DNA of 64,000 nt, taken from assembly GCF_029212375.1 (NCBI RefSeq), contig NZ_JARGNU010000003.1:124001-188000 (forward strand). Direction: 5' to 3'. The DNA comes from Zhongshania sp. (lineage in GTDB: Bacteria; Pseudomonadota; Gammaproteobacteria; Pseudomonadales; Spongiibacteraceae). Shown piece after piece: positions 18,180-28,074 of the stretch. Each line of letters opens with the position of its first letter. Position 1 is the first letter of the stretch. The translations under genes were made by a program, and so were the position numbers. The notes below the pieces were generated by a model. It was not told where the DNA came from. It did not search any database and saw only the letters and a list, made by a program, of their open reading frames with translations.

Positions 18180-20606
18180 ATGGCCGAAAAGCGAGAAATA
18201 CAGGAGCTGCCACTGCTTCCTTTACGCGATGTGGTGGTTTATCCCCACATGGTGATTCCCTTATTTGTAGGGCGCGACAAGTCAATTCGTGCGCTCGAGC
18301 TGGCTATGGCCAGCAACAAAGAGATTGTGTTGGCTGCCCAGCGCAACCCTGACCTCGATGAGCCGGGTACCGATGATCTTTACGATATCGGTACCGTGGC
18401 CAATATCTTGCAGCTGTTAAAGCTTCCCGATGGCACCGTAAAAGTGTTGGTCGAGGGCAGCTATCGCGCTGTGCTCAATGCCGTCACTGCTGAAGAAGAT
18501 TATTTCAGCGCCGAAATTGATGTGCTGGAAGAGAGCAAAATTGGTGAAGAAGAAGCCGACGTCATGTTGCGCTCTGCGATCTCCCAGTTTGAAAAATACA
18601 TTAATCTGAGCAAGAAAATTCCCGCCGAAGTGCTAACCTCGCTGTCTGGTATTGACGATCCAGGTCGGCTTGGCGATACCATTGCTGCCCACATGAATAT
18701 GGCGCTGGAGCAGAAGCAAGCGGTGCTAGAGATGGTCGATGAACGCGAGCGTCTCGAGCATTTGATGGGGCTAATGGAATCAGAAATCGACTTGTTTCAA
18801 GTTGAAAAGCGGATCCGTGGCCGTGTTAAAAAACAAATGGAAAAGAGTCAGCGCGAGTACTACCTCAACGAACAGATGAAGGCTATTCAGCGTGAGCTGG
18901 GCGAATCTGAAGAGGGCGTAAACGAGCTTGAAGAGCTTGAAAGCCGCGTAGACAAAGCTGGCATGAGCAAAGAGGCGTTAGACAAGGCTAAGGCCGAGTT
19001 AGCCAAGCTTAAAATGATGTCACCGATGTCAGCGGAAGCCTCGGTAGTACGTGGTTATATCGATTGGCTGGTTAGTATTCCTTGGCAAAAGCGCTCTCGG
19101 GTAAAGCATGATTTGGCTCGGGCAGCAGAAATTCTCAATGAAGATCACTACGGTTTGGACGAGGTCAAAGACCGAATTCTTGAATACCTCGCCGTTCAGA
19201 AACGCGTGAAAAAAGTCAAAGGCCCAGTGTTGTGTTTGGTCGGTCCGCCAGGGGTGGGTAAAACTTCTTTGGGCGAGTCTATCGCCCGCGCCACCAACCG
19301 CAAGTTTGTGCGTATGGCCTTGGGTGGGGTGCGTGACGAGGCTGAAATTCGCGGTCACCGCCGTACTTATATCGGCTCTATGCCCGGTAAAGTTGTTCAG
19401 AAAATGTCTAAATCAGCAGTCCGCAACCCGCTGTTTTTGTTAGACGAGATCGATAAAATGGGTATGGATCATCGCGGTGATCCGGCATCGGCCTTGTTGG
19501 AAGTGCTAGACCCCGAGCAAAACCATGCCTTTAACGATCATTATCTAGAGGTCGACTACGACCTTTCAGATGTTATGTTTATCTGTACCTCGAACTCATT
19601 GAATATTCCGCCAGCATTGATGGATCGCATGGAGGTTATTCGGATTCCGGGTTACACCGAAGACGAAAAAATCAATATAGCGCGTCGCTACTTGATTCCT
19701 AAGCAGCTGAAGAATAACGGTCTCAAAGAAACCGAGGCTAGTATTGATGAAGACGCGCTGCAAGACATTGTTCGTTATTACACCCGCGAAGCCGGTGTGC
19801 GCGGGCTTGAACGGCAGGTTGCCAAAGTCTGTCGTAAAGTGGTTAAAAACCTCGCTCTGAATGGCGAGAGCGGCGCCATTGAAGTTGGATCTAGCAACTT
19901 AGAAGATTTTCTTGGTGTGCGTCGTTATAACTACGGTAAAGCCGAAGAAGAAAATAAAGTCGGTCAAGTAACTGGCTTGGCTTGGACGCAAGTTGGCGGT
20001 GAACTGCTCACCATTGAGGCGGTCTCAGTGGTCGGTAAAGGGCGCCATATAAAAACTGGCTCACTTGGCGATGTAATGCAGGAGTCTATCCAAGCAGCGA
20101 CAACAGTGGTGAGAAGTCGTTCTAAACGGCTGGGTATACCGGCTCGTTACCACGATCGCCACGATATCCATATTCATATGCCTGAAGGTGCAACACCCAA
20201 GGATGGTCCTTCCGCTGGTGTTGGCATGTGTACCGCGTTGGTATCGGTCATAACCGGCATTCCGGTGCGCTCAGATGTGGCGATGACTGGTGAGATTACG
20301 TTACGTGGTCAGGTCCTCGCAATTGGTGGTTTAAAAGAAAAACTTCTCGCGGCGCACCGTGGCGGTATAAAAACCGTTATAATCCCGTCGGAAAACGAGA
20401 GGGATCTCAAAGAAATACCTGAAAACATCAAAGCTGACTTGGAAATTCGTCCAGTAAAATGGATTGATGAGGTGCTTAATATTGCGCTTGAACGAATTCC
20501 TAAAGAAATTTCTGAAGAGGCTTATTTGGCAGGTATTGACTACAACCACAAAAGTGTGGACGGTAATGACGATATCCTCGGTGAATCGCGCGCAAACGCG
20601 CACTAG
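18180..20606 (+). CDS. lon: Lon ATP-dependent protease
   Basis: Lon degrades misfolded and short-lived regulatory proteins in the cytoplasm. The 808-residue protein has the N-terminal LON substrate domain (about 10-200), a coiled linker, AAA+ Walker A GPPGVGKT at 355-362 and the C-terminal serine-lysine protease with Ser678 (KDGPSAGVG) and Lys721 ([10 protein letters not shown]), one off E. coli Lon. It lies between clpX and hupB as in Pseudomonas, with its own sigma-32 promoter. Confidence 0.98.
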   Translation: MAEKREIQELPLLPLRDVVVYPHMVIPLFVGRDKSIRALELAMASNKEIVLAAQRNPDLDEPGTDDLYDIGTVANILQLLKLPDGTVKVLVEGSYRAVLNAVTAEEDYFSAEIDVLEESKIGEEEADVMLRSAISQFEKYINLSKKIPAEVLTSLSGIDDPGRLGDTIAAHMNMALEQKQAVLEMVDERERLEHLMGLMESEIDLFQVEKRIRGRVKKQMEKSQREYYLNEQMKAIQRELGESEEGVNELEELESRVDKAGMSKEALDKAKAELAKLKMMSPMSAEASVVRGYIDWLVSIPWQKRSRVKHDLARAAEILNEDHYGLDEVKDRILEYLAVQKRVKKVKGPVLCLVGPPGVGKTSLGESIARATNRKFVRMALGGVRDEAEIRGHRRTYIGSMPGKVVQKMSKSAVRNPLFLLDEIDKMGMDHRGDPASALLEVLDPEQNHAFNDHYLEVDYDLSDVMFICTSNSLNIPPALMDRMEVIRIPGYTEDEKINIARRYLIPKQLKNNGLKETEASIDEDALQDIVRYYTREAGVRGLERQVAKVCRKVVKNLALNGESGAIEVGSSNLEDFLGVRRYNYGKAEEENKVGQVTGLAWTQVGGELLTIEAVSVVGKGRHIKTGSLGDVMQESIQAATTVVRSRSKRLGIPARYHDRHDIHIHMPEGATPKDGPSAGVGMCTALVSVITGIPVRSDVAMTGEITLRGQVLAIGGLKEKLLAAHRGGIKTVIIPSENERDLKEIPENIKADLEIRPVKWIDEVLNIALERIPKEISEEAYLAGIDYNHKSVDGNDDILGESRANAH

Positions 20607-20619
20607 CCGCAGAGATTCC

Positions 20620-20648
20620 TTGACCACATCCTGCGCAGTTGGTATAAA
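20620..20648 (+). promoter_or_regulatory. Sigma-70 promoter of hupB
   Basis: TTGACC (20620-20625), a 17-base spacer and TATAAA (20643-20648) form a near-consensus promoter. The start point would be near 20655, giving a leader of about 97 bases. Confidence 0.75.
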
Positions 20649-20751
20649 TCTCACTCTTTGCGCAGGCGGCCGTCACTGTTCGTGTGCAGGCTTTTAATGC
20701 CAGCAGTGATTCGTAAAAAATTTTTTATAACAATTTAAAGGGGAAGAATAA

Positions 20752-21024
20752 GTGAATAAATCTGAGCTAATCGACGCAATTGCGGAATCTGCAGATCTGT
20801 CCAAAGCAGCGGCTGGTCGCGCGCTGGATGCAACGGTAGAAGCTATTACCAATGCATTGAAATCAGATGATTCTGTATCTCTTGTCGGTTTTGGTACATT
20901 CAGTGTAAAAGACCGTGCAGCTCGCACCGGCCGCAATCCACAGACTGGCGCGCCGATCGAGATTTCTGCTGCTAAAATCCCAAGCTTTAAAGCAGGTAAA
21001 GCGTTGAAAGACGCCTGTAACTAA
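20752..21024 (+). CDS. hupB: DNA-binding protein HU-beta
   Basis: HU bends and compacts DNA. The 90-residue protein has the HU fold signature [20 protein letters not shown], including the DNA-intercalating arm (RNPQTG). Its start is GTG at 20752 with AGGGGAAG just upstream; no earlier ATG is in frame. It follows lon and precedes ppiD, the conserved order. Confidence 0.97.
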   Translation: MNKSELIDAIAESADLSKAAAGRALDATVEAITNALKSDDSVSLVGFGTFSVKDRAARTGRNPQTGAPIEISAAKIPSFKAGKALKDACN

Positions 21025-21083
21025 GGGATATAGCCATTCCCGCGGTGTTGGGAAGTCGCTATAGGGGTTAAAACCTCTTACAG

Positions 21084-21112
21084 AAGGCGCATCGAGAGGT
21101 GCGCTTTTTTTT
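21084..21112 (+). terminator. Rho-independent terminator of hupB
   Basis: AAGGCGCA (21084-21091) pairs with TGCGCTTT with one G-U pair across an 8-base loop, followed by a T-run to 21112. It sits 60 bases after hupB. Confidence 0.8.
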
Positions 21113-21137
21113 ATGATTCAGAGTCGGATTCGCGTCA

Positions 21138-23015
21138 ATGCTGCAAAATATTCGCAATAACATCCAGGGAGCCGCGGCCAAATTTATTATCGCGCTCATC
21201 ATCGTGCCCTTTGCACTTTTTGGTATCGATAGTTTGTTTGGTGGTTCAGGGCAGGTACCCGCTGCCGTGGTTAATGGAGAGAAAATTTCCCAAGGCGAAT
21301 TACAGCAGGCAATTGGGCTGCAAAAACGCCGCCTAATTGGCATGATGGGTGATCAAATTGATCCCGCCATGCTCGATGACGCGATTTTGCGTAAGCCAGC
21401 TTTGAATACCTTAATCAAACAGCAATTGCTCTTGCAGGCGGCAGATGATGTGGGCATTGAAATTTCGACAGCCCAGTTACACTCAACCATTGCAGGTATG
21501 CCGCAGTTTCAGGAAGACGGTCGATTCTCCCAAGCTCGCTACGAGCAAGTGCTGCGCTTGCAGGGCTATAGCAGCAGTTTTTTTAAAGAGTTGCTTAAAT
21601 CCGATTTAACGATTCAACAGCTTTCAAATGCAGTGGCTGGCTCAGCGTTTGTTGCCGGCCCTGAATTGTCTAGAGCAATTGGTTTGCTGTATGAGGCGCG
21701 GGATTACCATTTTATTAAGGTTCCGCAGGCACCATATCGCGAGGCTATAAAGCTTAGCGATGAAGAAATAAGCGCGTACTACCAAGAGCACGCCAAGGAG
21801 TTTCTGAGCGAAGCAGCGGTTCGCTACTCTTATTTAGAGCTGGCCGAAGATGACTTTTTTGAACCAGTTTCAGAAGATCAAATACTTGCTGAATATCAGC
21901 GCCTCGTTGAGGCCAGCAGTGCGCAAATTGAACGTGAAGCCGCGCACATTCTTATTGAAATTAATGACGATACCAGCCGCGAAGACGCTCTGAAAAAATT
22001 ACAAAGCATTCGTGACGCGATTGTCGCTGGCGCTGATTTTGGCGACCAAGCACGGGCGAATTCTGCCGATGCGGGCTCTGCCGCTGAAGGCGGAACCTTG
22101 GGCTATACCAGTGGTGACAGTTTTCCTGCGGAGTTTGAAGAGGCATTAGCAGCTTTGCAGGTCGGTGAGTTTTCTCCTGTAGTTGAAACTGAAGCCGGTT
22201 TACACTTAATTAAGCTGTTAGATGTTCGCCAGCCAGAAGTGGCAAGTCTTGATAGTGCTCGGGTAGAGATTACAGAGCGACTTCGTCGTCAGGAGGCGAT
22301 GCCTCGTTTAATCGCCGCAGTAGAAGACTTAAAGGACCTCGTTTTTAATGCGGAAAGCCTTGCCATGCCAGCTAAGGAAATGGGTTTAACGGTTAAACAA
22401 AGCGAGTGGCAGAAAAAGTCGGACAGCAGTGGTTTGTTCGCTTTCGCCACGGTTAAAGCCGCCGCCTTTAATGCTGATCTGCGCAGTCAGGGCTTGAATA
22501 GCGAAGTCTTTGAGTTAACGCCGGAACACTTTGCGGTACTGCATGTCGAAGAGTACAAGAAGCCCGAGACGCTGCCTTTGGCGGATGTTCGGGATCAAAT
22601 CGTAATGACACTTTCGCAAAGTAAAGCCGAAGTTGCTGCCCAAGCCAAGGCCGAAGAAATTCGTACAGAATTGCTTGCTGGCAAACGCGCTGAAACTATC
22701 GCGAAAGCCGAATCGTTAACTTGGAATGCGATTGCAGCAGGTAAACGCGGTGATTTGGCCGTCGATACCGCTATTCGCAAGCGGGCGTTTGCTATGCCTC
22801 GGCCAGGCGCTCAGCCGAGCGTTAGTGTGCTGAATTTGGCAAATGGTGATCGCGTTGTATTGCAATTGTTAGGCGTTAATTATGGCAGTCAAACCAATCT
22901 TGAGCTTGCACTGGCTACGGAAGCTGAGAAAAATGCTTATCGCAATCGATCTTCTCAGGATTTTTCGGCCTATTTTAACGGTTTGTGGAAAAGCGCCAAG
23001 ATCAAAATTAATTGA
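21138..23015 (+). CDS. ppiD: Periplasmic folding chaperone PpiD (SurA-N/parvulin)
   Basis: PpiD is anchored in the inner membrane near the SecYEG exit and helps newly translocated proteins fold. The 625 residues show one N-terminal membrane segment at about 14-34 (FIIALIIVPFALFGI), a SurA-like N-domain (about 40-170) and a parvulin domain at about 255-365 (AAHILIEI ... GGTLGYTSGDSFP ... ETEAGLHLIKL). E. coli PpiD has 623 residues. It follows hupB. Confidence 0.94.
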   Translation: MLQNIRNNIQGAAAKFIIALIIVPFALFGIDSLFGGSGQVPAAVVNGEKISQGELQQAIGLQKRRLIGMMGDQIDPAMLDDAILRKPALNTLIKQQLLLQAADDVGIEISTAQLHSTIAGMPQFQEDGRFSQARYEQVLRLQGYSSSFFKELLKSDLTIQQLSNAVAGSAFVAGPELSRAIGLLYEARDYHFIKVPQAPYREAIKLSDEEISAYYQEHAKEFLSEAAVRYSYLELAEDDFFEPVSEDQILAEYQRLVEASSAQIEREAAHILIEINDDTSREDALKKLQSIRDAIVAGADFGDQARANSADAGSAAEGGTLGYTSGDSFPAEFEEALAALQVGEFSPVVETEAGLHLIKLLDVRQPEVASLDSARVEITERLRRQEAMPRLIAAVEDLKDLVFNAESLAMPAKEMGLTVKQSEWQKKSDSSGLFAFATVKAAAFNADLRSQGLNSEVFELTPEHFAVLHVEEYKKPETLPLADVRDQIVMTLSQSKAEVAAQAKAEEIRTELLAGKRAETIAKAESLTWNAIAAGKRGDLAVDTAIRKRAFAMPRPGAQPSVSVLNLANGDRVVLQLLGVNYGSQTNLELALATEAEKNAYRNRSSQDFSAYFNGLWKSAKIKIN

Positions 23016-23021
23016 TGTAAT

Positions 23022-23045
23022 GCCCTGCCTTTTTATAGGCAGGGC
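23022..23045 (+). terminator. Terminator-like hairpin after ppiD
   Basis: GCCCTGCCT (23022-23030) pairs perfectly with AGGCAGGGC (23037-23045) around a TTTTAT loop, four bases after the ppiD stop region. Only three T residues follow, so termination may be partial and allow read-through into the next gene. Confidence 0.6.
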
Positions 23046-23072
23046 CGTTTCTAATATGGATATATAAAAATA

Positions 23073-23879
23073 ATGACTTCCGCTTTGCACAAACGGGCGC
23101 TGAGTACAGGTTTTGTTGATGCTTGGTTTTGTTTTACCCGTGACCCGCGACTCACTTCCGCTCAGCAACAATACGAGGCCATACTCTCTTCTTCAGAATT
23201 GGCTCAATATCAGCAGCTTAAGCATGCTGATAACGGGTGGGACTATCTGGTTAGTCGCGCCTTATTACGCACAGTGCTTGCAGAATATTGTGAACTTGGT
23301 CCCGAAGAACTGGAATTTCAGGTAAATGATTTTGGTAAGCCAAAGCTAAGTAATTCGAGTTTAGCACCAGTAATTCAATTTAATACTGCGCATACCAGTG
23401 GTTTAACGGTATGCGTTGTTACCCGCGATCACGCTATCGGTGTCGATATTGAATGCCGAGCGGAGAACCCCGGTATTTTAAACGTGGCTGACGACTATTT
23501 TTCACCTTTAGAACTACAGGCCTTAAAAAGTCGCGAGGAAGGCGAACAGCTCGATTATTTTTATCGTTACTGGACTTTAAAAGAAGCTTATATAAAAGCG
23601 CGTGGTGAAGGTTTGTCGGTGCCCTTGCACGATTTTTCGGTGGTGTTAGGCGCTGATGGTGAGTTTGTGGAGTTCGTTGGACCGCAGGCGGAAAGCTGGG
23701 ACTTTCGCATCCTTTGCCAAAATAGTGCCTATACCGCGGCCTTGAGTATGAATTCGCAAATCAGCGGCCTAAATTACTTTAATAGCGTACCGCTAGGTCC
23801 TCAGTCAGAGCATTCAGCCGCAGACGCATTTAATAATCTGTCAGTAGTAGACAGCGCTCGTCGGCGTAGACTCGGCTAA
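23073..23879 (+). CDS. Sfp-type 4'-phosphopantetheinyl transferase
   Basis: The enzyme attaches the phosphopantetheine arm of CoA to carrier proteins. The 268-residue length and the motifs AIGVDIE (Asp125 and Glu127 bind Mg) and WTLKEAYIK (Glu171, Lys175) place it in the two-fold Sfp/AcpT type rather than the short AcpS type. It may modify AcpP or carrier domains of secondary pathways; no polyketide or peptide synthetase is in this window. A start codon at 23073 follows the hairpin after ppiD. The last 45 residues are not recognisable and may be disordered. Confidence 0.88.
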   Translation: MTSALHKRALSTGFVDAWFCFTRDPRLTSAQQQYEAILSSSELAQYQQLKHADNGWDYLVSRALLRTVLAEYCELGPEELEFQVNDFGKPKLSNSSLAPVIQFNTAHTSGLTVCVVTRDHAIGVDIECRAENPGILNVADDYFSPLELQALKSREEGEQLDYFYRYWTLKEAYIKARGEGLSVPLHDFSVVLGADGEFVEFVGPQAESWDFRILCQNSAYTAALSMNSQISGLNYFNSVPLGPQSEHSAADAFNNLSVVDSARRRRLG

Positions 23880-23900
23880 AACAACAATAAGGAGTAGATC

Positions 23901-25076
23901 TTGCACAAAATATTAACGCTGAACCAAATTTCACCAAAAGGTTTGAGTCGGCTACCAAGTAGTGATTATGAGCTGGCAGGGGAGTTCTCTGCCCCAGATG
24001 CCATTTTATTGCGCAGCCATAAGCTTCAAGCTGAAGAAATTGCGCCTAGCGTTAAAGCGATTGCAAGAGCGGGTGCCGGTACCAATAACATTCCCTTAGC
24101 GCTGTGTACTGAACGCGGAATTCCCGTTTTTAATAGCCCTGGCGCCAACGCCAATGCAGTTAAAGAGCTGGTTATTGCCGGTTTGGCTCTCGGCTCGCGG
24201 GGTATTTTGGAAGGCATTTCTTACGTAAACACCCTTGGTCATATGGCTGATGCTGGTGAAATGGCGAAGCTGTTAGAAAAAGAAAAAAAGCAGTTTAAAG
24301 GCAATGAATTAGCCGGTCGCACCCTTGGCGTTGTCGGCCTTGGCGCAATTGGTTCTATGATAGCCAATGCTGCACTGAGTTTGGGTATGGAAGTGATTGG
24401 CTACGATCCGGCGCTGTCAGTTGACGCGGCGTGGCGCTTGCCGAGCTCGGTTAAGAAAATGGATAATTTAAATAGCCTGTTTGCCCGTGCAGACTTTATT
24501 ACCTTACATTTACCGGTTTTTGATTCAACGCGTGGCTTAGTTAACACTGATTTGCTCGCGTCCTGTAAACCAGGTTGCTGCCTGTTAAACTTTGCTCGCG
24601 AAGAAATTGTTGATATTAGTGCTGTCATCCGTGCGCTTGATAATGGTGGCTTGCGGAAATTTATCACTGATTTTCCCGTTCCTGCGTTAATCGGTCGCGC
24701 CGATGTTATTTTAATGCCGCATATCGGCGCCAGCACCGACGAAGCCGAAGAAAACTGCGCGATTATGGTTGCTGATCAACTTAATGATTTTCTAAGTAGC
24801 GGCAATATTAAAAACTCGGTGAATTTCCCCAATTTGCAATTAGATCCTAGTGGCAAATGCCGTCTCGCCATAGCCAATCATAATGTGCCTAAAATTCTGG
24901 GCAGTGTTTTGGGTTTGCTGGCCGATGCCGATATAAATGTGGTTGACATGCTAAACAAAAGTCGCGACGAAATTGCCTATAATTTAATTGATCTCGGCAG
25001 TGTAGTAGATAGTGATTTACTTGCAAAACTGCGCGCGTTGGATGGCGTTATTAATGTGCGTTTGATTCAGTGGTAA
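23901..25076 (+). CDS. serA: D-3-phosphoglycerate dehydrogenase with ACT domain
   Basis: This NAD-dependent dehydrogenase opens the serine pathway. The 391-residue chain has the substrate-binding half (RSHKL, GAGTNNIP, NSPGANANAV), a Rossmann domain with VGLGAIGSM at about 149-157, the catalytic histidine in MPHIGAST and a C-terminal ACT-like domain from about 315. The start is TTG at 23901, strongly supported by AAGGAG at 23889-23894; no ATG fits. This shorter type differs from the 409-residue E. coli SerA. A related 2-hydroxyacid dehydrogenase activity cannot be excluded. Confidence 0.85.
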   Translation: MHKILTLNQISPKGLSRLPSSDYELAGEFSAPDAILLRSHKLQAEEIAPSVKAIARAGAGTNNIPLALCTERGIPVFNSPGANANAVKELVIAGLALGSRGILEGISYVNTLGHMADAGEMAKLLEKEKKQFKGNELAGRTLGVVGLGAIGSMIANAALSLGMEVIGYDPALSVDAAWRLPSSVKKMDNLNSLFARADFITLHLPVFDSTRGLVNTDLLASCKPGCCLLNFAREEIVDISAVIRALDNGGLRKFITDFPVPALIGRADVILMPHIGASTDEAEENCAIMVADQLNDFLSSGNIKNSVNFPNLQLDPSGKCRLAIANHNVPKILGSVLGLLADADINVVDMLNKSRDEIAYNLIDLGSVVDSDLLAKLRALDGVINVRLIQW

Positions 25077-25117
25077 CAGCGTACATTTAGGCAGGAGAAA
25101 CTCATCAGGAGAGCAAC

Positions 25118-25672
25118 ATGGCGTCGCTAGACAGTATTCAAGCATTGCTTAAAGGTCAGCGCGGGCTTCCTCCTATTGAGCGTTGGCACCCTGAACTCAG
25201 TGGTGACATCGATATTATTATAAAAGCAGATGGTCGCTGGATTCACGAAGGTGGCGAAATAAAACGCCATGAGTTGGTTAAACTCTTTGCCTCGATACTG
25301 CGCAGAGAAGATGACGGCGACTACTACCTAGTTACTCCAGTAGAAAAATGGCGTGTTCAGGTAGAAGATCTGCCCTTATTGATTGTCGACTTTGAGCTTG
25401 CTGATAATGGACTAGTGGCTGGAGACACGCCTAAAATAATCGTAAAAACCAATGTGGATAGTTGGTTTGAATTATGCGCAAACCATCCGCTCTCAGTAGA
25501 AACTGCGCCAGACACGGGTGAGCCTAGCCCCTCGGTACTCACTTTTCATGGCTTAGCTGCAAGAGTGAACCGCGCGTGTTTTTATCGCTTGGTAGAGCTT
25601 GCTGAACCGGTTGGCGAGTTCTTGGTTTTACGAGCGGGCGGTCAAACGTTTGTATTGGGGCCAAGTCACTAA
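25118..25672 (+). CDS. DUF1285 protein
   Basis: The 184-residue protein matches the DUF1285 family found in proteobacteria: an N-terminal segment with PPIERWHPE and IKADGRWIHEGG, KLFASILRREDDGDYYLVTP and a C-terminal VNRACFYRLVELA. The molecular function is unknown. It has no signal peptide or membrane segment, so it is cytoplasmic. It follows serA with a 41-base gap and an AGGAG-like site, and ends in a strong terminator. Confidence 0.85.
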   Translation: MASLDSIQALLKGQRGLPPIERWHPELSGDIDIIIKADGRWIHEGGEIKRHELVKLFASILRREDDGDYYLVTPVEKWRVQVEDLPLLIVDFELADNGLVAGDTPKIIVKTNVDSWFELCANHPLSVETAPDTGEPSPSVLTFHGLAARVNRACFYRLVELAEPVGEFLVLRAGGQTFVLGPSH

Positions 25673-25684
25673 ATATTTTTGATG

Positions 25685-25720
25685 CCCGCCGATGATAAGA
25701 TTTTTTATCGGCGGGTTTTT
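25685..25720 (+). terminator. Rho-independent terminator after the DUF1285 gene
   Basis: CCCGCCGAT (25685-25693) pairs perfectly with ATCGGCGGG (25707-25715), followed by five T residues. The 160 bases that follow, up to the convergent gene at 25881, hold nothing I recognise. Confidence 0.88.
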
Positions 25721-25880
25721 GGCTTTCAGTTAGCGGTCCTCGCATTAACGCTTAGTGTTGAATAATGCGGACATTATAAATCCTAACGCGATCATTACTT
25801 ATTCCCTCTCTCAATCTGGGCTCTGCTAAGGCTCATGCTTGCTGTCCTTGTTATTGATTTACATGTCGCTAGGCAAGGCT

Positions 25881-26900
25881 TTAGATAAACAGACTTGGCC
25901 GCAGAGGCGGGTAGGTCCACAATTCTCGAATACCGGCTTTGGCGGCAAGCACATCGGGTATACGGTTAAACAAGCTACTCGCCGAAGCCATATGTGAGGC
26001 TTCACGTACTACACGTACCTCCATGCTGGGCTTGCCCTGTACCTTCCAAATCATCTCCTCTTGCTCATCTTCGCGGAAATCGCGGTATTCAAAACAGGCG
26101 TTTACGGTAATACCTTGTTTGGTGGTGATTTCAACGTTCATGCGGGTGCCAACCACGGTTCCCGCCGCGAGGGTTTGTTGCAACCAATGGCTGTAGTGGT
26201 CTTGTGTCCAAACAATGGGTTCTAAATTCTCCTTAATGTCGCTAAGGTCAAGTCCAAGTGCATCTATGACGCACAAAGGAGGGATAATAGCGATGCCTGC
26301 AAGTCCGGTTTTTCCACCAACATCGTTGCTTAGGTATTCCTCCACACTCAAGCCAGCGCCGCAGAAACGCAGCAGGTGAACACCTTGGCGGGCAATATCG
26401 GTGAAGGAGGTGTGGGTCATTGAGGTGATCTCGGTATTAGGCCCTACCGACAAAATTCCAGCCCAAATACGGGTCATATCCCAGATTCCACCGCCGGTGA
26501 AGGTGACATTATTCTTAAGCGCTAGCGCTTGCAGCTTTTCGGCAATGGCGGGATTAAGGCGGCGAGGGTTGCAAGACTCTGCGCCGTGACACAGTATATT
26601 TGCGCCAGCAGACATCAATCGTTCATAAGATGGGTAGTTGACCTCCAAGCGGTCAGAAACCGCGACAAAGGCGATATCGGCCTTAAGGTGGCTATAGTCA
26701 GCCGTATCGCAGTCTTCCACCATTAAGCCAATCGCTTCTCGGCCCAGCAACAGACCGAGGTCTTGGCCAATTTTCTCGCCGGCCCGATTATAGGCGCCAA
26801 CAATCTCCCAGCCTTTGTCTAAGGCGAAGCCCGCGAGCTGTTGGCCAACAAAGCCTAAACCATAGATGGCAATACGTGGCGAGATCTGTGAAGATTCCAT
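25881..26900 (-). CDS. DapB-fold NAD(P)-dependent dehydrogenase (2,4-diaminopentanoate dehydrogenase-like)
   Basis: The 339-residue protein begins with a Rossmann motif (YGLGFVGQQL, about 13-22) and has the overall layout of the dihydrodipicolinate reductase-like amine dehydrogenase family, including CHGAESCNPRR and TGGGIWDMTRIW near the catalytic centre. These proteins act on amine or keto-acid substrates and are not lysine-pathway DapB. It is transcribed away from a TetR gene 64 bases off, so that regulator may control it. The substrate is unknown. Confidence 0.7.
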   Translation of the reverse strand: MESSQISPRIAIYGLGFVGQQLAGFALDKGWEIVGAYNRAGEKIGQDLGLLLGREAIGLMVEDCDTADYSHLKADIAFVAVSDRLEVNYPSYERLMSAGANILCHGAESCNPRRLNPAIAEKLQALALKNNVTFTGGGIWDMTRIWAGILSVGPNTEITSMTHTSFTDIARQGVHLLRFCGAGLSVEEYLSNDVGGKTGLAGIAIIPPLCVIDALGLDLSDIKENLEPIVWTQDHYSHWLQQTLAAGTVVGTRMNVEITTKQGITVNACFEYRDFREDEQEEMIWKVQGKPSMEVRVVREASHMASASSLFNRIPDVLAAKAGIRELWTYPPLRPSLFI

Positions 26901-26964
26901 ATTATTATTCCTTTGTTATGAAGTGATCGTTTCGTTTTTTAACGTTTAGCTAAGAAAAATAAAA

Positions 26965-27615
26965 ATGACTGACGAATTTCAACTAATAAGGCCCAACGAG
27001 GCGATGCGTCGCAAGCCGATGCAAGACCGCTCGAAAAAAGTCGTGGCCGCTATTGTCGATGCGGCCCATAAAATTCTGCTTGAGAATGGCAGAGAGGCGC
27101 TGTCGACGACGAGTTTGGAGGTGGTGTCGGGGGTGCCGAAATCGTCTATTTACCAATACTTTCCAAATCTTGATGCAATTGTGTTCGAGGTCTACCGCGT
27201 GGTGATGCGCGCCCAGCATCTCAAGGGCTATCGTGAGTTTCCCAGCGATCAAGTGCATACGGTCCAGTCGTTTATCCATTGGTTGCTGGATTGGTCTATT
27301 GAAATTCATCGTAAAGTTCTCGAAATTGATAAAAATCTCCTGCTCGGCCACAAGGGGTTTTGGGACGCTTGGCAGGAGCTTAATGATAATTTGGCGCCAG
27401 AGGGCTCGGCCGAAGAATTTATATACGACAAGCTAAAATCTTGCTCTGACTTTAAATCGGGTAAAAACGATTTGTTGCGAGTGCATGCCCTTGGGCGTGC
27501 TGCACAATTTATGGTTTATGCCCTGATTACCGATAATATCGAATTTATTGATGACCCCGAGTTTCGTTTAACCCTCGTAAAAATGTGCTGTGCTATTTTT
27601 TCTGAAGAAGAATAA
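26965..27615 (+). CDS. TetR/AcrR-family transcriptional regulator
   Basis: The 216-residue protein has a TetR helix-turn-helix at about 40-70 (LSTTSLEVVSGVPKSSIYQYF), preceded by a basic stretch, and a helical ligand-binding C-terminus. It is divergent to the DapB-fold dehydrogenase and lies 460 bases upstream of the sulfotransferase-DUF1214-SDR genes. It probably represses one or both. The inducer is unknown. No strong ribosome site is visible before the ATG. Confidence 0.88.
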   Translation: MTDEFQLIRPNEAMRRKPMQDRSKKVVAAIVDAAHKILLENGREALSTTSLEVVSGVPKSSIYQYFPNLDAIVFEVYRVVMRAQHLKGYREFPSDQVHTVQSFIHWLLDWSIEIHRKVLEIDKNLLLGHKGFWDAWQELNDNLAPEGSAEEFIYDKLKSCSDFKSGKNDLLRVHALGRAAQFMVYALITDNIEFIDDPEFRLTLVKMCCAIFSEEE

Positions 27616-27833
27616 ATTTAATTATTTTTAAAATTTAAACTTCATTTATTCTAAATTAACCACTTTCAATTATGAAATCTACAGTACTGTTCTTAAGGCT
27701 GCTTGGTATTAGGCCTCTTTAACCTCGCAAAACCCCTGCAAAATATAACCTCGATTTTTAGCTCAATAAAAACCTATATTAATCAATGGGATAGTCTGTA
27801 TTCCTTGTTCTTTGAAACCTGACCTGCATCTTC

Positions 27834-27863
27834 TTGTTACATGGGCTTTGGCGTTGCTATATT
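27834..27863 (+). promoter_or_regulatory. Promoter candidate for the sulfotransferase operon
   Basis: TTGTTA (27834-27839), an 18-base spacer and TATATT (27858-27863). It would give a leader of about 205 bases before the sulfotransferase gene. Confidence 0.4.
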
Positions 27864-27983
27864 GAGTCTCGTGACAATAACAGCTTAGGTTTAAGCAAAA
27901 GCAATAGATACGTCGACCTGTCAGCTGATTACGTAAATTGATGTTAAGCGCTTTAAATTAAAAATAATCGCATCAATTATGAG

Positions 27984-28005
27984 TCTTGATTTTCAAGATT
28001 TTTTT
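27984..28005 (+). terminator. Weak hairpin with T-run in the sulfotransferase leader
   Basis: TCTTGA (27984-27989) pairs with TCAAGA (27993-27998) across three T residues, then a T-run follows. The stem is short and AT-rich. It could attenuate transcription from the promoter at 27834 or be chance. Confidence 0.3.
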
Positions 28006-28074
28006 GAATTTCAGTTAGTAATGTTTTTCCTGTCAATACGCTATAACGCTGTTTAATGAAATAAGGATAATGAA

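Larger units (their letters stand above)
27616..28074. other. AT-rich intergenic region, 459 bases
   Basis: No coding sequence was found. It contains a 10-base palindrome ACAGTACTGT (27681-27690), a promoter candidate at 27834-27863, an AAGCGCTT palindrome near 27945, and a weak hairpin plus T-run at 27984-28005. These could form the control region of the sulfotransferase operon. Confidence 0.5.
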